Below, one piece after another: positions 16,250 to 23,621 of a stretch of DNA of 41,740 bases. How positions within the stretch are numbered: position 1 is the stretch's first letter; every line of letters starts with the position of its first letter. Source of the stretch: Oscillospiraceae bacterium (lineage in GTDB: Bacteria; Bacillota; Clostridia; Oscillospirales; UBA929); assembly GCA_031265355.1 (NCBI GenBank), contig JAISCT010000075.1, forward strand, positions 1-41,740. The letters run 5' to 3'. The translations under genes were made by a program, and so were the position numbers. Under the pieces are notes generated by a model. That model was not told the DNA's origin. It searched no databases and worked only from the letters and a program-made list of their open reading frames with translations.

Positions 16250-18474
16250 GGGGCTCCCCTCAGCATTTCCTGCAAAATTTCCATATTGCGGCCTTCGACG
16301 GCACGCAGCCGCGCCACGGCCCTGAGCCGCTCTTCCGCCTGGCCGCTCTCCGCCAGGGCGCCGTCGATCAGCGCTTTCAGCCTGGCCGCGTCCACCGACG
16401 CGAAGGGCGTATACCACGACTGTCCCATGTATGTCAAAAAAGCGGTGACTTTTTCGTCGTACGCCACGCCCACGAGCGGAATGCCCTGCCCGGAAGCGAA
16501 GATCAGCGCGTGCAGACGCATGGCCACGACAGCCCGACACCGGCCCAGGATGCCGATGACCTCCCCGGCCGGCCCTGTGTGAGAGAGCAGATGATGCGCT
16601 CCCTTCACCCGCGCGGCCGCCAAGGCCGCCGCCTCGATGTCGCCCCGGCGCTCAATGGGGAGAAAGACGGGCACGAGCCCGTAGGCGTCGCGGACATAGT
16701 CGGCCGCCTCGGCAAAAGCGGCGGCCTTACCCTCGAACCCGGGCCAGCGCCGCAGTGCAAAGGCAATGTAATCGCCGTTTGGCGGCACGCCCTGCGAGAG
16801 CAGCAGGCTATCGATGCGCTCCCGCGCTGCAACCGGCAGGTTGAGCGCCGGGTCGGCGGAGAGAACGATGCGCGGACGCGTGACGCCCAGCCGCCCAATG
16901 TCGGCCAGAGAACTCTCTTCTCGAAGCGTAATCGCCTCGACGCGGCGATCCAGCACACGGGCGGTAAGCCGTCGATTCAGCCGGCCCGTCAGCGGACCGA
17001 CCCCGCAGCCGTACATCAGCACTCGGGCGCCCAGACGGTGCGCCCAGACGATGGTCAATAGGTAGTACCAAAGAGAACGGTTGGACGTGACGTTTTGGAT
17101 CAAACTGCCGCCGCCCGAGATAAACAGCGCGGCGCGGCGCGCGGCGCGCCAGAACCCCCAGGGGTTGAACGTATACACCGAGGAGACGCCGCAGGTGCGC
17201 CGCGTCTGGCGCGGGCTTCGAGAGAGCACGACGACGGGCCTGTCGGGGTCCACGGCGCGGATCTCCCGCACGATTCCCTCCAAGATGGCGTCGTCCCCGG
17301 CGTTGTTGTACCCGTAGGCGCCGCAGACGAGCACCCCCTCCCGGCGAGCGGGCGGGCGGGCGGCACGGCGAAGGATGACGCGGTAGATCTCTTCCTGCGT
17401 GTCCAGCATCACCTCCATCGAGAATGTCCGGACAGCTTTCTGATAGAGCCCCTCGCCCATGCGCATCCGCAGCGCCGGATCGTCGCAGAGACAGCGCAAA
17501 TGTTCGGCCAACGCACCGGCGTCGCCCGGCCGAAATAGATACCCGTTCACCATGTGGTCGACGAGCGCCGGGACGCCGCCCACCGCGGTGGCCACGGTGG
17601 CCCGCCGCGCGCGCGCGCCCTCGAGCAGAGCATAGGGGAACGTCTCCGTCAGCGAGGTGAGCAGGTTGATGTCGATGGCCTGGTAAAAGGCCTCCATATC
17701 GGTCATCCAACCGGTGAAACACACGCGGTCGGCCAGCCCCAGCGCGTCCGCAAGCGCGCGCAAGCGGTCGTACAGCTCGCCGTGCCCCGCGATGACGAGC
17801 CGCAGCCGGGAGCAGTGCGCCGCCGCCGCCGCGAATCCGCGCAGGAGAGTGTCGATGTCTTTAACCGGGGAGAGCCGGGCGGCGATCCCGCAGACCACGT
17901 CGTCCGGCGCCGGCGAGAAGCCGTACGGCGCCCAAAACGCCGCGCGGTCCACCGGCGCGGGGATTTTTGTAAAGTCCAGCCCGTTATATAACGTGAACAG
18001 CCTGTCCGGCGAGAAACCGCGATCGCACAGCAGGTCGGTCATGCCCTGCGATACGCCGATGCGGTAGTCGAGGCGGCGCAAGGCCCACTTGTTGATGTTG
18101 CCATATGTCACGCGGGCCAGCGGCCGGCCCAGATAGTCATGCCGGTAATCGGAATGCACGGTGGTCACGGTGGGCACGGGCCGGCGCCGGCGCAGCAGTC
18201 CGGCGACCATGTTGCCGCGGGAGCCGTGGCTGTGGACGACATCGGCGCCTTCCGCCGCGAGCAGTGCCTCCAGCCTGTCCACCGCGGCGCCGGGACGGTC
18301 CGGCAGCACTTCCACCGCAAACCCGCCCAGCGCGCGCGCCTCCTCGGCAAACGGTCCTTCACGAAAGACCGCCAGCCGCACGTTCATCCGCGCCGACAGA
18401 CCCTTCAGCAGGGACAGCACATGCGTCTTCGCGCCGCCCACGTCCCCGCCGCTGATCAAATGTAAAATTTTCAT
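16237..18474 (-). CDS. Fusion of GT4 glycosyltransferase and CsaB polysaccharide pyruvyl transferase
   Basis: 745 residues in a single frame. Residues about 1-370 are a GT4 transferase (LHLISGGDVGGAKTHV at the start, HSHGSRGNMVAGLL, RLSPVKDIDTLL, SLTETFPYALLEGARARRATVAT). Residues about 380-745 are a CsaB-type pyruvyl transferase (VLVCGAYGYNNAGDDAILEGI, FISGGGSLIQNVTSN, CGVGPLTGRLNR, MRLHALIFASGQGIPLVGVAYDEKV). CsaB adds ketal-linked pyruvate to the secondary cell-wall polysaccharide that SLH-domain proteins bind. Linking it to a transferase suggests sugar addition and pyruvylation in one polypeptide. The start ATG has only a weak GGCGAG-like site; the divergent ligase gene is transcribed the other way. 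Confidence 0.93.
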   Translation of the reverse strand: MKILHLISGGDVGGAKTHVLSLLKGLSARMNVRLAVFREGPFAEEARALGGFAVEVLPDRPGAAVDRLEALLAAEGADVVHSHGSRGNMVAGLLRRRRPVPTVTTVHSDYRHDYLGRPLARVTYGNINKWALRRLDYRIGVSQGMTDLLCDRGFSPDRLFTLYNGLDFTKIPAPVDRAAFWAPYGFSPAPDDVVCGIAARLSPVKDIDTLLRGFAAAAAHCSRLRLVIAGHGELYDRLRALADALGLADRVCFTGWMTDMEAFYQAIDINLLTSLTETFPYALLEGARARRATVATAVGGVPALVDHMVNGYLFRPGDAGALAEHLRCLCDDPALRMRMGEGLYQKAVRTFSMEVMLDTQEEIYRVILRRAARPPARREGVLVCGAYGYNNAGDDAILEGIVREIRAVDPDRPVVVLSRSPRQTRRTCGVSSVYTFNPWGFWRAARRAALFISGGGSLIQNVTSNRSLWYYLLTIVWAHRLGARVLMYGCGVGPLTGRLNRRLTARVLDRRVEAITLREESSLADIGRLGVTRPRIVLSADPALNLPVAARERIDSLLLSQGVPPNGDYIAFALRRWPGFEGKAAAFAEAADYVRDAYGLVPVFLPIERRGDIEAAALAAARVKGAHHLLSHTGPAGEVIGILGRCRAVVAMRLHALIFASGQGIPLVGVAYDEKVTAFLTYMGQSWYTPFASVDAARLKALIDGALAESGQAEERLRAVARLRAVEGRNMEILQEMLRGAPCQK

Positions 18475-18596
18475 GCTCGCCTCTCCCGCGCCGCCGTATG
18501 GCCACCGGTCCCTCCGTCGGGAACCTCAAAAGGCGCGTTGCCGTCTGAAAACGAAGCGAATGCCGCGTCCGGCAGAAGTTATTTCGGAGCGCCTGC

Positions 18597-18625
18597 TTGT
18601 CAAGGGACAAAAAATATTATACAAT
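18597..18625 (+). promoter_or_regulatory. Sigma-A promoter of the ligase/DUF4330/O-antigen-ligase operon
   Basis: TTGTCA at 18597-18602, 17-base spacer, TACAAT at 18620-18625. GGGACA (18604-18609) and TGTCCC (18625-18630) form an inverted repeat that straddles the -10 region, a possible operator. Confidence 0.7.
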
Positions 18626-18720
18626 GTCCCGTGTTACGGGTCAAGCTTTCCGGCGCGGCGCGGGTGCGGTCAAATCGCCGCCGCGCGTGTGCCGGTACGG
18701 AAAACCGCCCAAAAAAATTT

Positions 18721-18740
18721 GTCCGGCGCCGGCGCCGGAC
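18721..18740 (+). promoter_or_regulatory. Perfect 20-base GC palindrome in the mRNA leader
   Basis: GTCCGGCGCCGGCGCCGGAC ends a few bases before the GGGGGAG ribosome binding site of the ligase gene. It would fold into a strong hairpin in the leader transcribed from 18597-18625 and could limit translation. Function is inferred. Confidence 0.5.
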
Positions 18741-18757
18741 GCGGGGGAGATGTGGCG

Positions 18758-20113
18758 ATGGATCTTGTAAAGCCGATGATCGAACACGTGGTGTACCCCC
18801 TGATGGAGCGCAGGCGCGGAAACCAGATCCGCCCCTATCTGCGCGCGTTGCTTGCCAGCGAAACCCTGTCGCCGGACGAACTTGAGGCGCTTCAACGGCG
18901 ACAGCTCAAGGCGCTGCTGGACGTGTGCGCCCGCGAGGTGCCGGCTTACCGGTCCCTGGGCGCGGAGGGCGCTCAGCCATTCAGCCGCTTTGCGGACATC
19001 CCGCCGCTCACCCGTGCGGCGCTGCGGGCGGAGCCGGACGCCTTTCTGGCCGCCTCGGCGCGCCCTGAGGCACTGATCCCCGGGACGTCGGGCAGTACGA
19101 CTGAGGACGCGCCGGCCCGGTTCTATCTCGACCGCCGTGCGGTGGAACATTATGAGGCGGCGCGCTGGCGTGGTCTCTCCTGGTGGGGCATCACGCCGGG
19201 CAGCCGCAGCGTCATGGTGTGGGGCGCGCCCGTCGAGTGGGAGCGCTCGAAACAGGCCGCCTACAGGCGCCGGGAGAAGTGGCTGAAAAACCGTGTGATG
19301 ATCCCGGCGCACGACCTGTCGAAAGCGGCGCTGCCCGGGCACATCGCGCTGCTGGACCGTTACCGGCCGGAGTATCTCTACGGGTATGCCTCGGCTCTCT
19401 ACGCCCTGGCCGACCTCATGCGGCAGACGGGGCCGCGTCCGAAGCACCCGCCGCGGATCGTGCTGTCCACCTCCGAGATGCTGTTTGACTTCCAGCGCAC
19501 GCTGATCGCAGAGGTCTTCGGCTGCCCCGTGGTGAACGAGTACGGCGCGAAGGACGCCGGCATTCTGGCCTACGAGTGCCCCGAGGGGCGGATGCATATC
19601 ACCTGCGAAAACGCCCTGCTTGAGGTGCTGGATCTCCGGACGCTCCGGCCTCTCCCCCCCGGTGAGACAGGTGTGCTGGCCGTGACGGACCTGCACAATT
19701 TTTCGATGCCCCGTCTGCGTTACCTGCTGGGGGACACGATCTCGCTCTCGACCGAGCGTTGCGGGTGCGGGCGCACGCTGCCGCTGCTTGGCGCTCTGGA
19801 AGGCCGGCTGGTCGACATCCTGGTCACCCGCGACGACCGGATGGTACACGGCAACATTCTGGTGCGTCTGTCGCGCGCCCACGGGGCCGTGGAACGCTTT
19901 CAGATTGTCCAGCACACACCCGAACTGGCCACGTTGCGCATCGTCCCAACGGAAGGCGCCCGGACCGGCGACATGGACGCGTTTGTCCGGCAGGCGCGTG
20001 CGCTCCTGCCCGGCACACAGGTGGCGGTGGAGCTTGTGAGCGACATCCCTCCGGCCGCCTCCGGCAAGCGCCGGTACGCCATCCGGGAATTCTCTCTCCC
20101 GGGCGCCCCATAG
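18758..20113 (+). CDS. CapK/PaaK-like AMP-forming ligase family protein
   Basis: 451 residues from ATG 18758 behind GGGGGAG. Belongs to the phenylacetate-CoA ligase-like (CapK) branch of adenylate-forming enzymes: PGTSGSTTEDAP corresponds to the TSGTTG-type phosphate loop (about residue 110), VVNEYGAKDAG is the A5-type motif, and LRYLLGDTISLSTERCGCGR is the conserved region with Cys pair typical of the family. CapK homologues sit in capsule and wall polysaccharide loci, with uncertain substrates. The adjacent genes make a polysaccharide role likely; degradation of phenylacetate is unlikely as no paa genes are near. Confidence 0.88.
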   Translation: MDLVKPMIEHVVYPLMERRRGNQIRPYLRALLASETLSPDELEALQRRQLKALLDVCAREVPAYRSLGAEGAQPFSRFADIPPLTRAALRAEPDAFLAASARPEALIPGTSGSTTEDAPARFYLDRRAVEHYEAARWRGLSWWGITPGSRSVMVWGAPVEWERSKQAAYRRREKWLKNRVMIPAHDLSKAALPGHIALLDRYRPEYLYGYASALYALADLMRQTGPRPKHPPRIVLSTSEMLFDFQRTLIAEVFGCPVVNEYGAKDAGILAYECPEGRMHITCENALLEVLDLRTLRPLPPGETGVLAVTDLHNFSMPRLRYLLGDTISLSTERCGCGRTLPLLGALEGRLVDILVTRDDRMVHGNILVRLSRAHGAVERFQIVQHTPELATLRIVPTEGARTGDMDAFVRQARALLPGTQVAVELVSDIPPAASGKRRYAIREFSLPGAP

Positions 20114-20188
20114 GGCCCCGCGGCCGGTGTCCAATCCTCAGCAAGGCGCCTTTTATACAGACAATACAGCACAAAGGAGAAGACGCGG

Positions 20189-20692
20189 ATGAAACTGATC
20201 AACGAAAAAGGCAAGCTCTTTGGCCTCATCAATGTGGTCGATCTACTTGTACTGCTGGCGGTACTGCTGGCAGTCGGCGGGGTCGCATGGCGGCTCTTCG
20301 GGCACAAAGTCGGCGAACTGACGGCGGCCACCACCACCATGACCTACACCGTGCGCGTACGCGGCGTCCACAGCCGGCTGGAGTCGGAGATCCAAAAAAA
20401 TCTGGAGTACGACAGTCGCGTCATCGCCGGCAACGAATTCGTCGACGCCCGGGTGACGAACGTCTCCTTCGAGCCGTATATTCAGCAAAATCCCACCGAC
20501 GACGGCCGGCTCGTCAACGCGACGGACCCGGTCCGCTTGGACGTGCTGTTCACCGTCGAGGCCGTCGTGCCGAAAAACACGCCGATCATCAAGGTGGGTA
20601 CGCAGGAGATCCGTGTGGGGTACGGCCATTTTTTGAAGACGCCACTGCTTGAGTTCTCCTCCACGATTGAGTCGGTGAACTTCCGTGACTGA
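20189..20692 (+). CDS. DUF4330-type single-pass membrane protein
   Basis: 167 residues. Behind AAGGAG. A cytoplasmic start (MKLINEKGKLFGLINVVD) leads into one membrane helix (about 16-36), and the remaining 130 residues form an extracytoplasmic beta-rich domain (ending with EIRVGYGHFLKTPLLEFSSTIESV). This matches the DUF4330 family, whose role is unknown. Located between the CapK-like ligase and the O-antigen-ligase-like gene, overlapping the latter by eight bases, so it probably takes part in polysaccharide export or assembly (inference). Confidence 0.82.
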   Translation: MKLINEKGKLFGLINVVDLLVLLAVLLAVGGVAWRLFGHKVGELTAATTTMTYTVRVRGVHSRLESEIQKNLEYDSRVIAGNEFVDARVTNVSFEPYIQQNPTDDGRLVNATDPVRLDVLFTVEAVVPKNTPIIKVGTQEIRVGYGHFLKTPLLEFSSTIESVNFRD

Positions 20693-22316
20693 GTCGATCC
20701 GGACGATTTGGCGGCACAGCTGCCTCAGACGCCTCTGCCTATGGCTGCGCGCCTGCGCCGGGCACAGCGCGCTGGCTCGCTTTGGCGCGTTCTGGCCCGC
20801 GCAGTATGCGCGTTCCGGCTTCAAACGGCTCTGGACGCGGTGGATGTCGGGCCCGCAGCGCGCGGGGTACGCCTCTCTGTTTTGCCGGTGTCGGCAGCGC
20901 CTCGGGCGTTGGCTCCGCAAACTCGGTGCGGTGTGGGCGCCGCTCTGGTCCCACAGTTTTTTGGCGCGCGCGTGCGCCCGGCTTCGCCGCGCCGTCACAA
21001 AGCGCGCCGGGTTGACGGGGCGTCTGCTCGGGTCTCTGCGGCGTGGGGATCTCCCGTTGTGCCTGTTTTGCCTGTACCTGCCCGTCGACTATGCACTGCG
21101 CGAATGGAACGCCTTGGCCGCGCTGTCCACATATTGGGACGAGCTCTTTCTGCTGCTGTCCCTTCTTCTCGTCGTCGCGTGGAAGATGAGGTCCGACACG
21201 TCGCCCGAACCCTGTCTGACGCCGCTGGAGGGGCCGCTGCTCGCCTTCATGGGGCTCGGTCTCTTCCTTGTGGGGGTCGTGTCGCCGATCCTCGGGGTCG
21301 CCGTTTCGGGCTACCGCGCGGTCTGTCAGTACATGGTCTGGTATTTTGTCATTGTGCGTCTCGTGCGCGACCGCCGGGCCGTGCGCTTCTGCTGCATCCT
21401 GCTCACCGCACTCGGCGCTCTGGTGGCACTGCACGGCGTCTACCAATACGCCGTCGGTACGCCGATCCCCCGTTCGTGGGTCTCGATTTATGAAATGGGC
21501 GTGCGCACGCGTGTGTTCTCCATCCTCGGCAGCCCCAACGTCATGGGAGACCTGATGGTCATGCTGGCGCCCCTCGCGGCCGGCCTCGCCTACGCCGCGC
21601 GCACCACGCGCACCCGGCTGCTCTGTTGGGCGGCTGCGGGCGTCATGTGCCTCGCCTGTCTGTTCACCTTCTCGCGGGGGGCCTGGCTGGGCCTCGCGGC
21701 GGCCGTCGTGCTGTTTGCCTGGCTGCGGGATCGGCGGCTGTTGATTCTGGCGGGGGCCGCGCTGGTCGTCATCATCATGCTGCCGCAGATCGCCGACCGG
21801 ATCACCTTCCTGTTCACCTCCGACTTCGCGAACAACAACGAGACGGCTGGGCGGGCGGCCCGGTGGGCTTATGGCATCGACCTGCTGATGCGTAGCGACC
21901 CCGTGTTCGGATTCGGCCTTGGCCGCTTCGGCGGCGCGGTGGCCATGCAAAACCAGACGCTGGAACGGATCCGCTACTTTTACATGGACAATTATTACCT
22001 AAAGATGCTGGTAGAGATGGGCTTTGTCGGTCTGACCGGCTACCTTGCGCTGCTGGCCGCGCTCCTCTGGAACGGATTTCGGACGCTGTTTCGCGTTCGG
22101 GCTCAGCGCGCCGATCACGCCGTGGCCTGCGGTCTCCTGGCCGGCATGGCCGGCGTCCTCATTCATAGCCTGTTTGAAAACATCTTCGAAGTGCCCTACA
22201 TGAACGCATATTTCTGGGGCCTGGCCGCGCTGCTCATGGTGATCGGCTTTCGCCTCGGCGCCGACGGCACGCAGTCCACACAGGAAGCCCGCGCGGGTCT
22301 TTCGGCCGTTTCCTGA
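20685..22316 (+). CDS. O-antigen ligase / Wzy-like polysaccharide polymerase membrane protein
   Basis: 543 residues, GTG start overlapping the previous stop. From about residue 125 it is a chain of about ten hydrophobic helices with the Wzy_C-type core (LFTFSRGAWLGLAAAVVLF, then a large external loop with RAARWAYGIDLLMRSDPVFGFGLGRF and a Tyr-rich segment before the final helices). The first 120 residues are unusual: strongly Arg-rich with Trp and Cys and little resemblance to a membrane domain. Family function is joining or polymerising lipid-linked glycans on the outer face of the membrane. The context suggests the secondary cell-wall polysaccharide. Confidence 0.88.
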   Translation: MTESIRTIWRHSCLRRLCLWLRACAGHSALARFGAFWPAQYARSGFKRLWTRWMSGPQRAGYASLFCRCRQRLGRWLRKLGAVWAPLWSHSFLARACARLRRAVTKRAGLTGRLLGSLRRGDLPLCLFCLYLPVDYALREWNALAALSTYWDELFLLLSLLLVVAWKMRSDTSPEPCLTPLEGPLLAFMGLGLFLVGVVSPILGVAVSGYRAVCQYMVWYFVIVRLVRDRRAVRFCCILLTALGALVALHGVYQYAVGTPIPRSWVSIYEMGVRTRVFSILGSPNVMGDLMVMLAPLAAGLAYAARTTRTRLLCWAAAGVMCLACLFTFSRGAWLGLAAAVVLFAWLRDRRLLILAGAALVVIIMLPQIADRITFLFTSDFANNNETAGRAARWAYGIDLLMRSDPVFGFGLGRFGGAVAMQNQTLERIRYFYMDNYYLKMLVEMGFVGLTGYLALLAALLWNGFRTLFRVRAQRADHAVACGLLAGMAGVLIHSLFENIFEVPYMNAYFWGLAALLMVIGFRLGADGTQSTQEARAGLSAVS

Positions 22317-22351
22317 TTTAGGAACTGCCCATGCGCCGTACGATTTTTCTC

Positions 22352-22379
22352 TTGACATGGCCGGCGAATTCGGTATAAT
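22352..22379 (+). promoter_or_regulatory. Consensus promoter of tRNA-Gln
   Basis: TTGACA (22352-22357), 16-base spacer, TATAAT (22374-22379), both hexamers perfect. Between it and the tRNA an 11-base direct repeat TTGTGTCACAG occurs at 22385-22395 and 22400-22410. Confidence 0.9.
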
Positions 22380-22422
22380 AATAGTTGTGTCACAGTCGAT
22401 TGTGTCACAGCCGACGCGGTCA

Positions 22423-22496
22423 TGCGGGATAGTGTAACGGTAGCACCGCAGACTCTGACTCTGTTTGTGAGGGTTCGAATCCTTCTCCCGCAGCCA
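22423..22496 (+). tRNA. tRNA-Gln (anticodon CUG), CCA encoded
   Basis: Cloverleaf folds by eye: acceptor TGCGGGA/TCCCGCA, D arm GTGT/GCAC, anticodon stem GCAGA/TCTGT with loop CTCTGAC (anticodon CTG after U33), T arm GAGGG/CCTTC with TTCGAAT loop, and CCA at 22494-22496. Confidence 0.95.
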
Positions 22497-22501
22497 GGAA
22501 C

Positions 22502-22528
22502 ACCCGCCGGGCCCAAGGCCCGGCGGGT
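22502..22528 (+). terminator. Strong hairpin after tRNA-Gln
   Basis: Perfect 12-base stem (ACCCGCCGGGCC, loop CAA, GGCCCGGCGGGT) six bases after the tRNA. The following bases are not a T-run, so it may be a stabilising or processing hairpin instead of a classical intrinsic terminator. Confidence 0.65.
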
Positions 22529-22659
22529 CTCACTGTGTATCAAAACAGAAAGAAATCTGCGGATTTTTTCGCACGTCACCGGCGCCGCCCGCCTCCCTCC
22601 TTCTCTCGCGAAATTTCCAATAATTGTCAATTGTGCATTATCATCGGAGGTGTGTTTTG

Positions 22660-23529
22660 ATGAACTCATCTGTTGTCTCGGCAGACGCCCGGCCGCCCAT
22701 GGCCCGGGTGGCGGCTGTCCATGACCTGTCCGGCTTCGGTCGCTGTTCGCTGGGCGTCGTGCTACCGGTGCTCGCCGCCATGGACATCCAGTGCTGCGCG
22801 CTGCCCACCGGTTTTTTCTCCACCCACACCGGGTACGACGGCTTCGTCTTCCACAACATGACCGACGCAATGCGCCCCACCGTCGACCACTGGCAGTCGA
22901 TGGGGCTCACGTTCGACGCCGTGTACAGCGGTTTTCTCGGTTCGGCCGACCAGATAGACATCGTGCGTGAAACGATTGCCCGCTTCCGCCGGCCGGGGAT
23001 GTTGGCCGTCGTCGACCCTGTGATGGGCGACCACGGTCAACCCTATCGCACCTACACGGCCGAGATGTGCCGGCAGATGCGTTTTCTGGCCGACGACGCC
23101 GACCTTATCACCCCCAACATCACGGAGGCAGCCCTGCTGTTGGGCGAGAACTACGCCGACGCCCCGCGTGACGAGGCGGGATTTTATGGCTGGCTGACGC
23201 GGCTCTCTCAAGATGGCCGCCGTTCCGTGGTCGTCACCGGCCTCACAGTGCGCGCGGGGCAGCTCGGTTCGGCCTGGTTGGATGCCGCGTCCGGGCAGAG
23301 CGGCATCGACTTTCACCCCTTTGTGGGGCAGGAATTCCACGGCACCGGCGACCTCTATGCCAGCGTGCTGGTGGGCCGGCTGCTCCACGGGCTGCCCCTG
23401 CCCGACGCCGTGGCGTCGGCGGCGGGATTCGTCCACGATTGCGCCGCGCTCTCCTGGGCGGAACGGACCCCGCCGCAGGGCGGCGTGCGTTTTGAAGCAC
23501 TGCTCTCCCGTCTCGGTGCCGACGGCTGA
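22660..23529 (+). CDS. Pyridoxal/pyridoxamine kinase (PfkB-type)
   Basis: 289 residues from ATG 22660, chosen for CGGAGG ten bases upstream. Phosphorylates B6 vitamers in the salvage pathway. Motifs: VHDLSGFGRCSLGVVLPVL at the start (substrate loop), LPTGFFSTHTGY, VVDPVMGDHGQPY, LITPNITEAALLLG, and FHGTGDLYASVLVGRLL, whose GTGD holds the anion hole and catalytic Asp. Related to PdxY/PdxK and ThiD; the exact vitamer preference cannot be read. Stands alone between the tRNA and the topoisomerase gene. Confidence 0.92.
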   Translation: MNSSVVSADARPPMARVAAVHDLSGFGRCSLGVVLPVLAAMDIQCCALPTGFFSTHTGYDGFVFHNMTDAMRPTVDHWQSMGLTFDAVYSGFLGSADQIDIVRETIARFRRPGMLAVVDPVMGDHGQPYRTYTAEMCRQMRFLADDADLITPNITEAALLLGENYADAPRDEAGFYGWLTRLSQDGRRSVVVTGLTVRAGQLGSAWLDAASGQSGIDFHPFVGQEFHGTGDLYASVLVGRLLHGLPLPDAVASAAGFVHDCAALSWAERTPPQGGVRFEALLSRLGADG

Positions 23530-23621
23530 CAGTCGGGTGACGCAAACGGACCCCTCTCATGTTGTTCGAGGCGTCCAAATACCGGCTCTCGGCGGCCGAG
23601 GCGGAGGAGATTTGTCGGCTT

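Larger units (their letters stand above)
18475..18757. promoter_or_regulatory. Divergent intergenic region of the envelope polysaccharide locus
   Basis: 283 bases between two divergent starts. A plus-strand sigma-A promoter is at 18597-18625 and a 20-base palindrome in the resulting leader at 18721-18740. A minus-strand promoter for the GT-CsaB gene must also be here but none with a good match was found. Confidence 0.6.

Noticed and set aside
18758..20113. Phenylacetate-CoA ligase in aromatic degradation
   Set aside because: No other paa genes nearby; polysaccharide genes surround it, so a CapK-like wall role fits better.
18641..20134. Minus-strand open frame of 497 codons opposite the CapK-like gene
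   Set aside because: The plus-strand frame has motifs, promoter and binding site; the minus frame has Arg/His/Gly-rich shadow composition.
20739..21950. Minus-strand frame of 403 codons with many Gln, Glu and His
   Set aside because: Antisense to the O-antigen-ligase-like membrane protein; hydrophobic codons read backwards give Gln/Glu/Lys-rich shadows.
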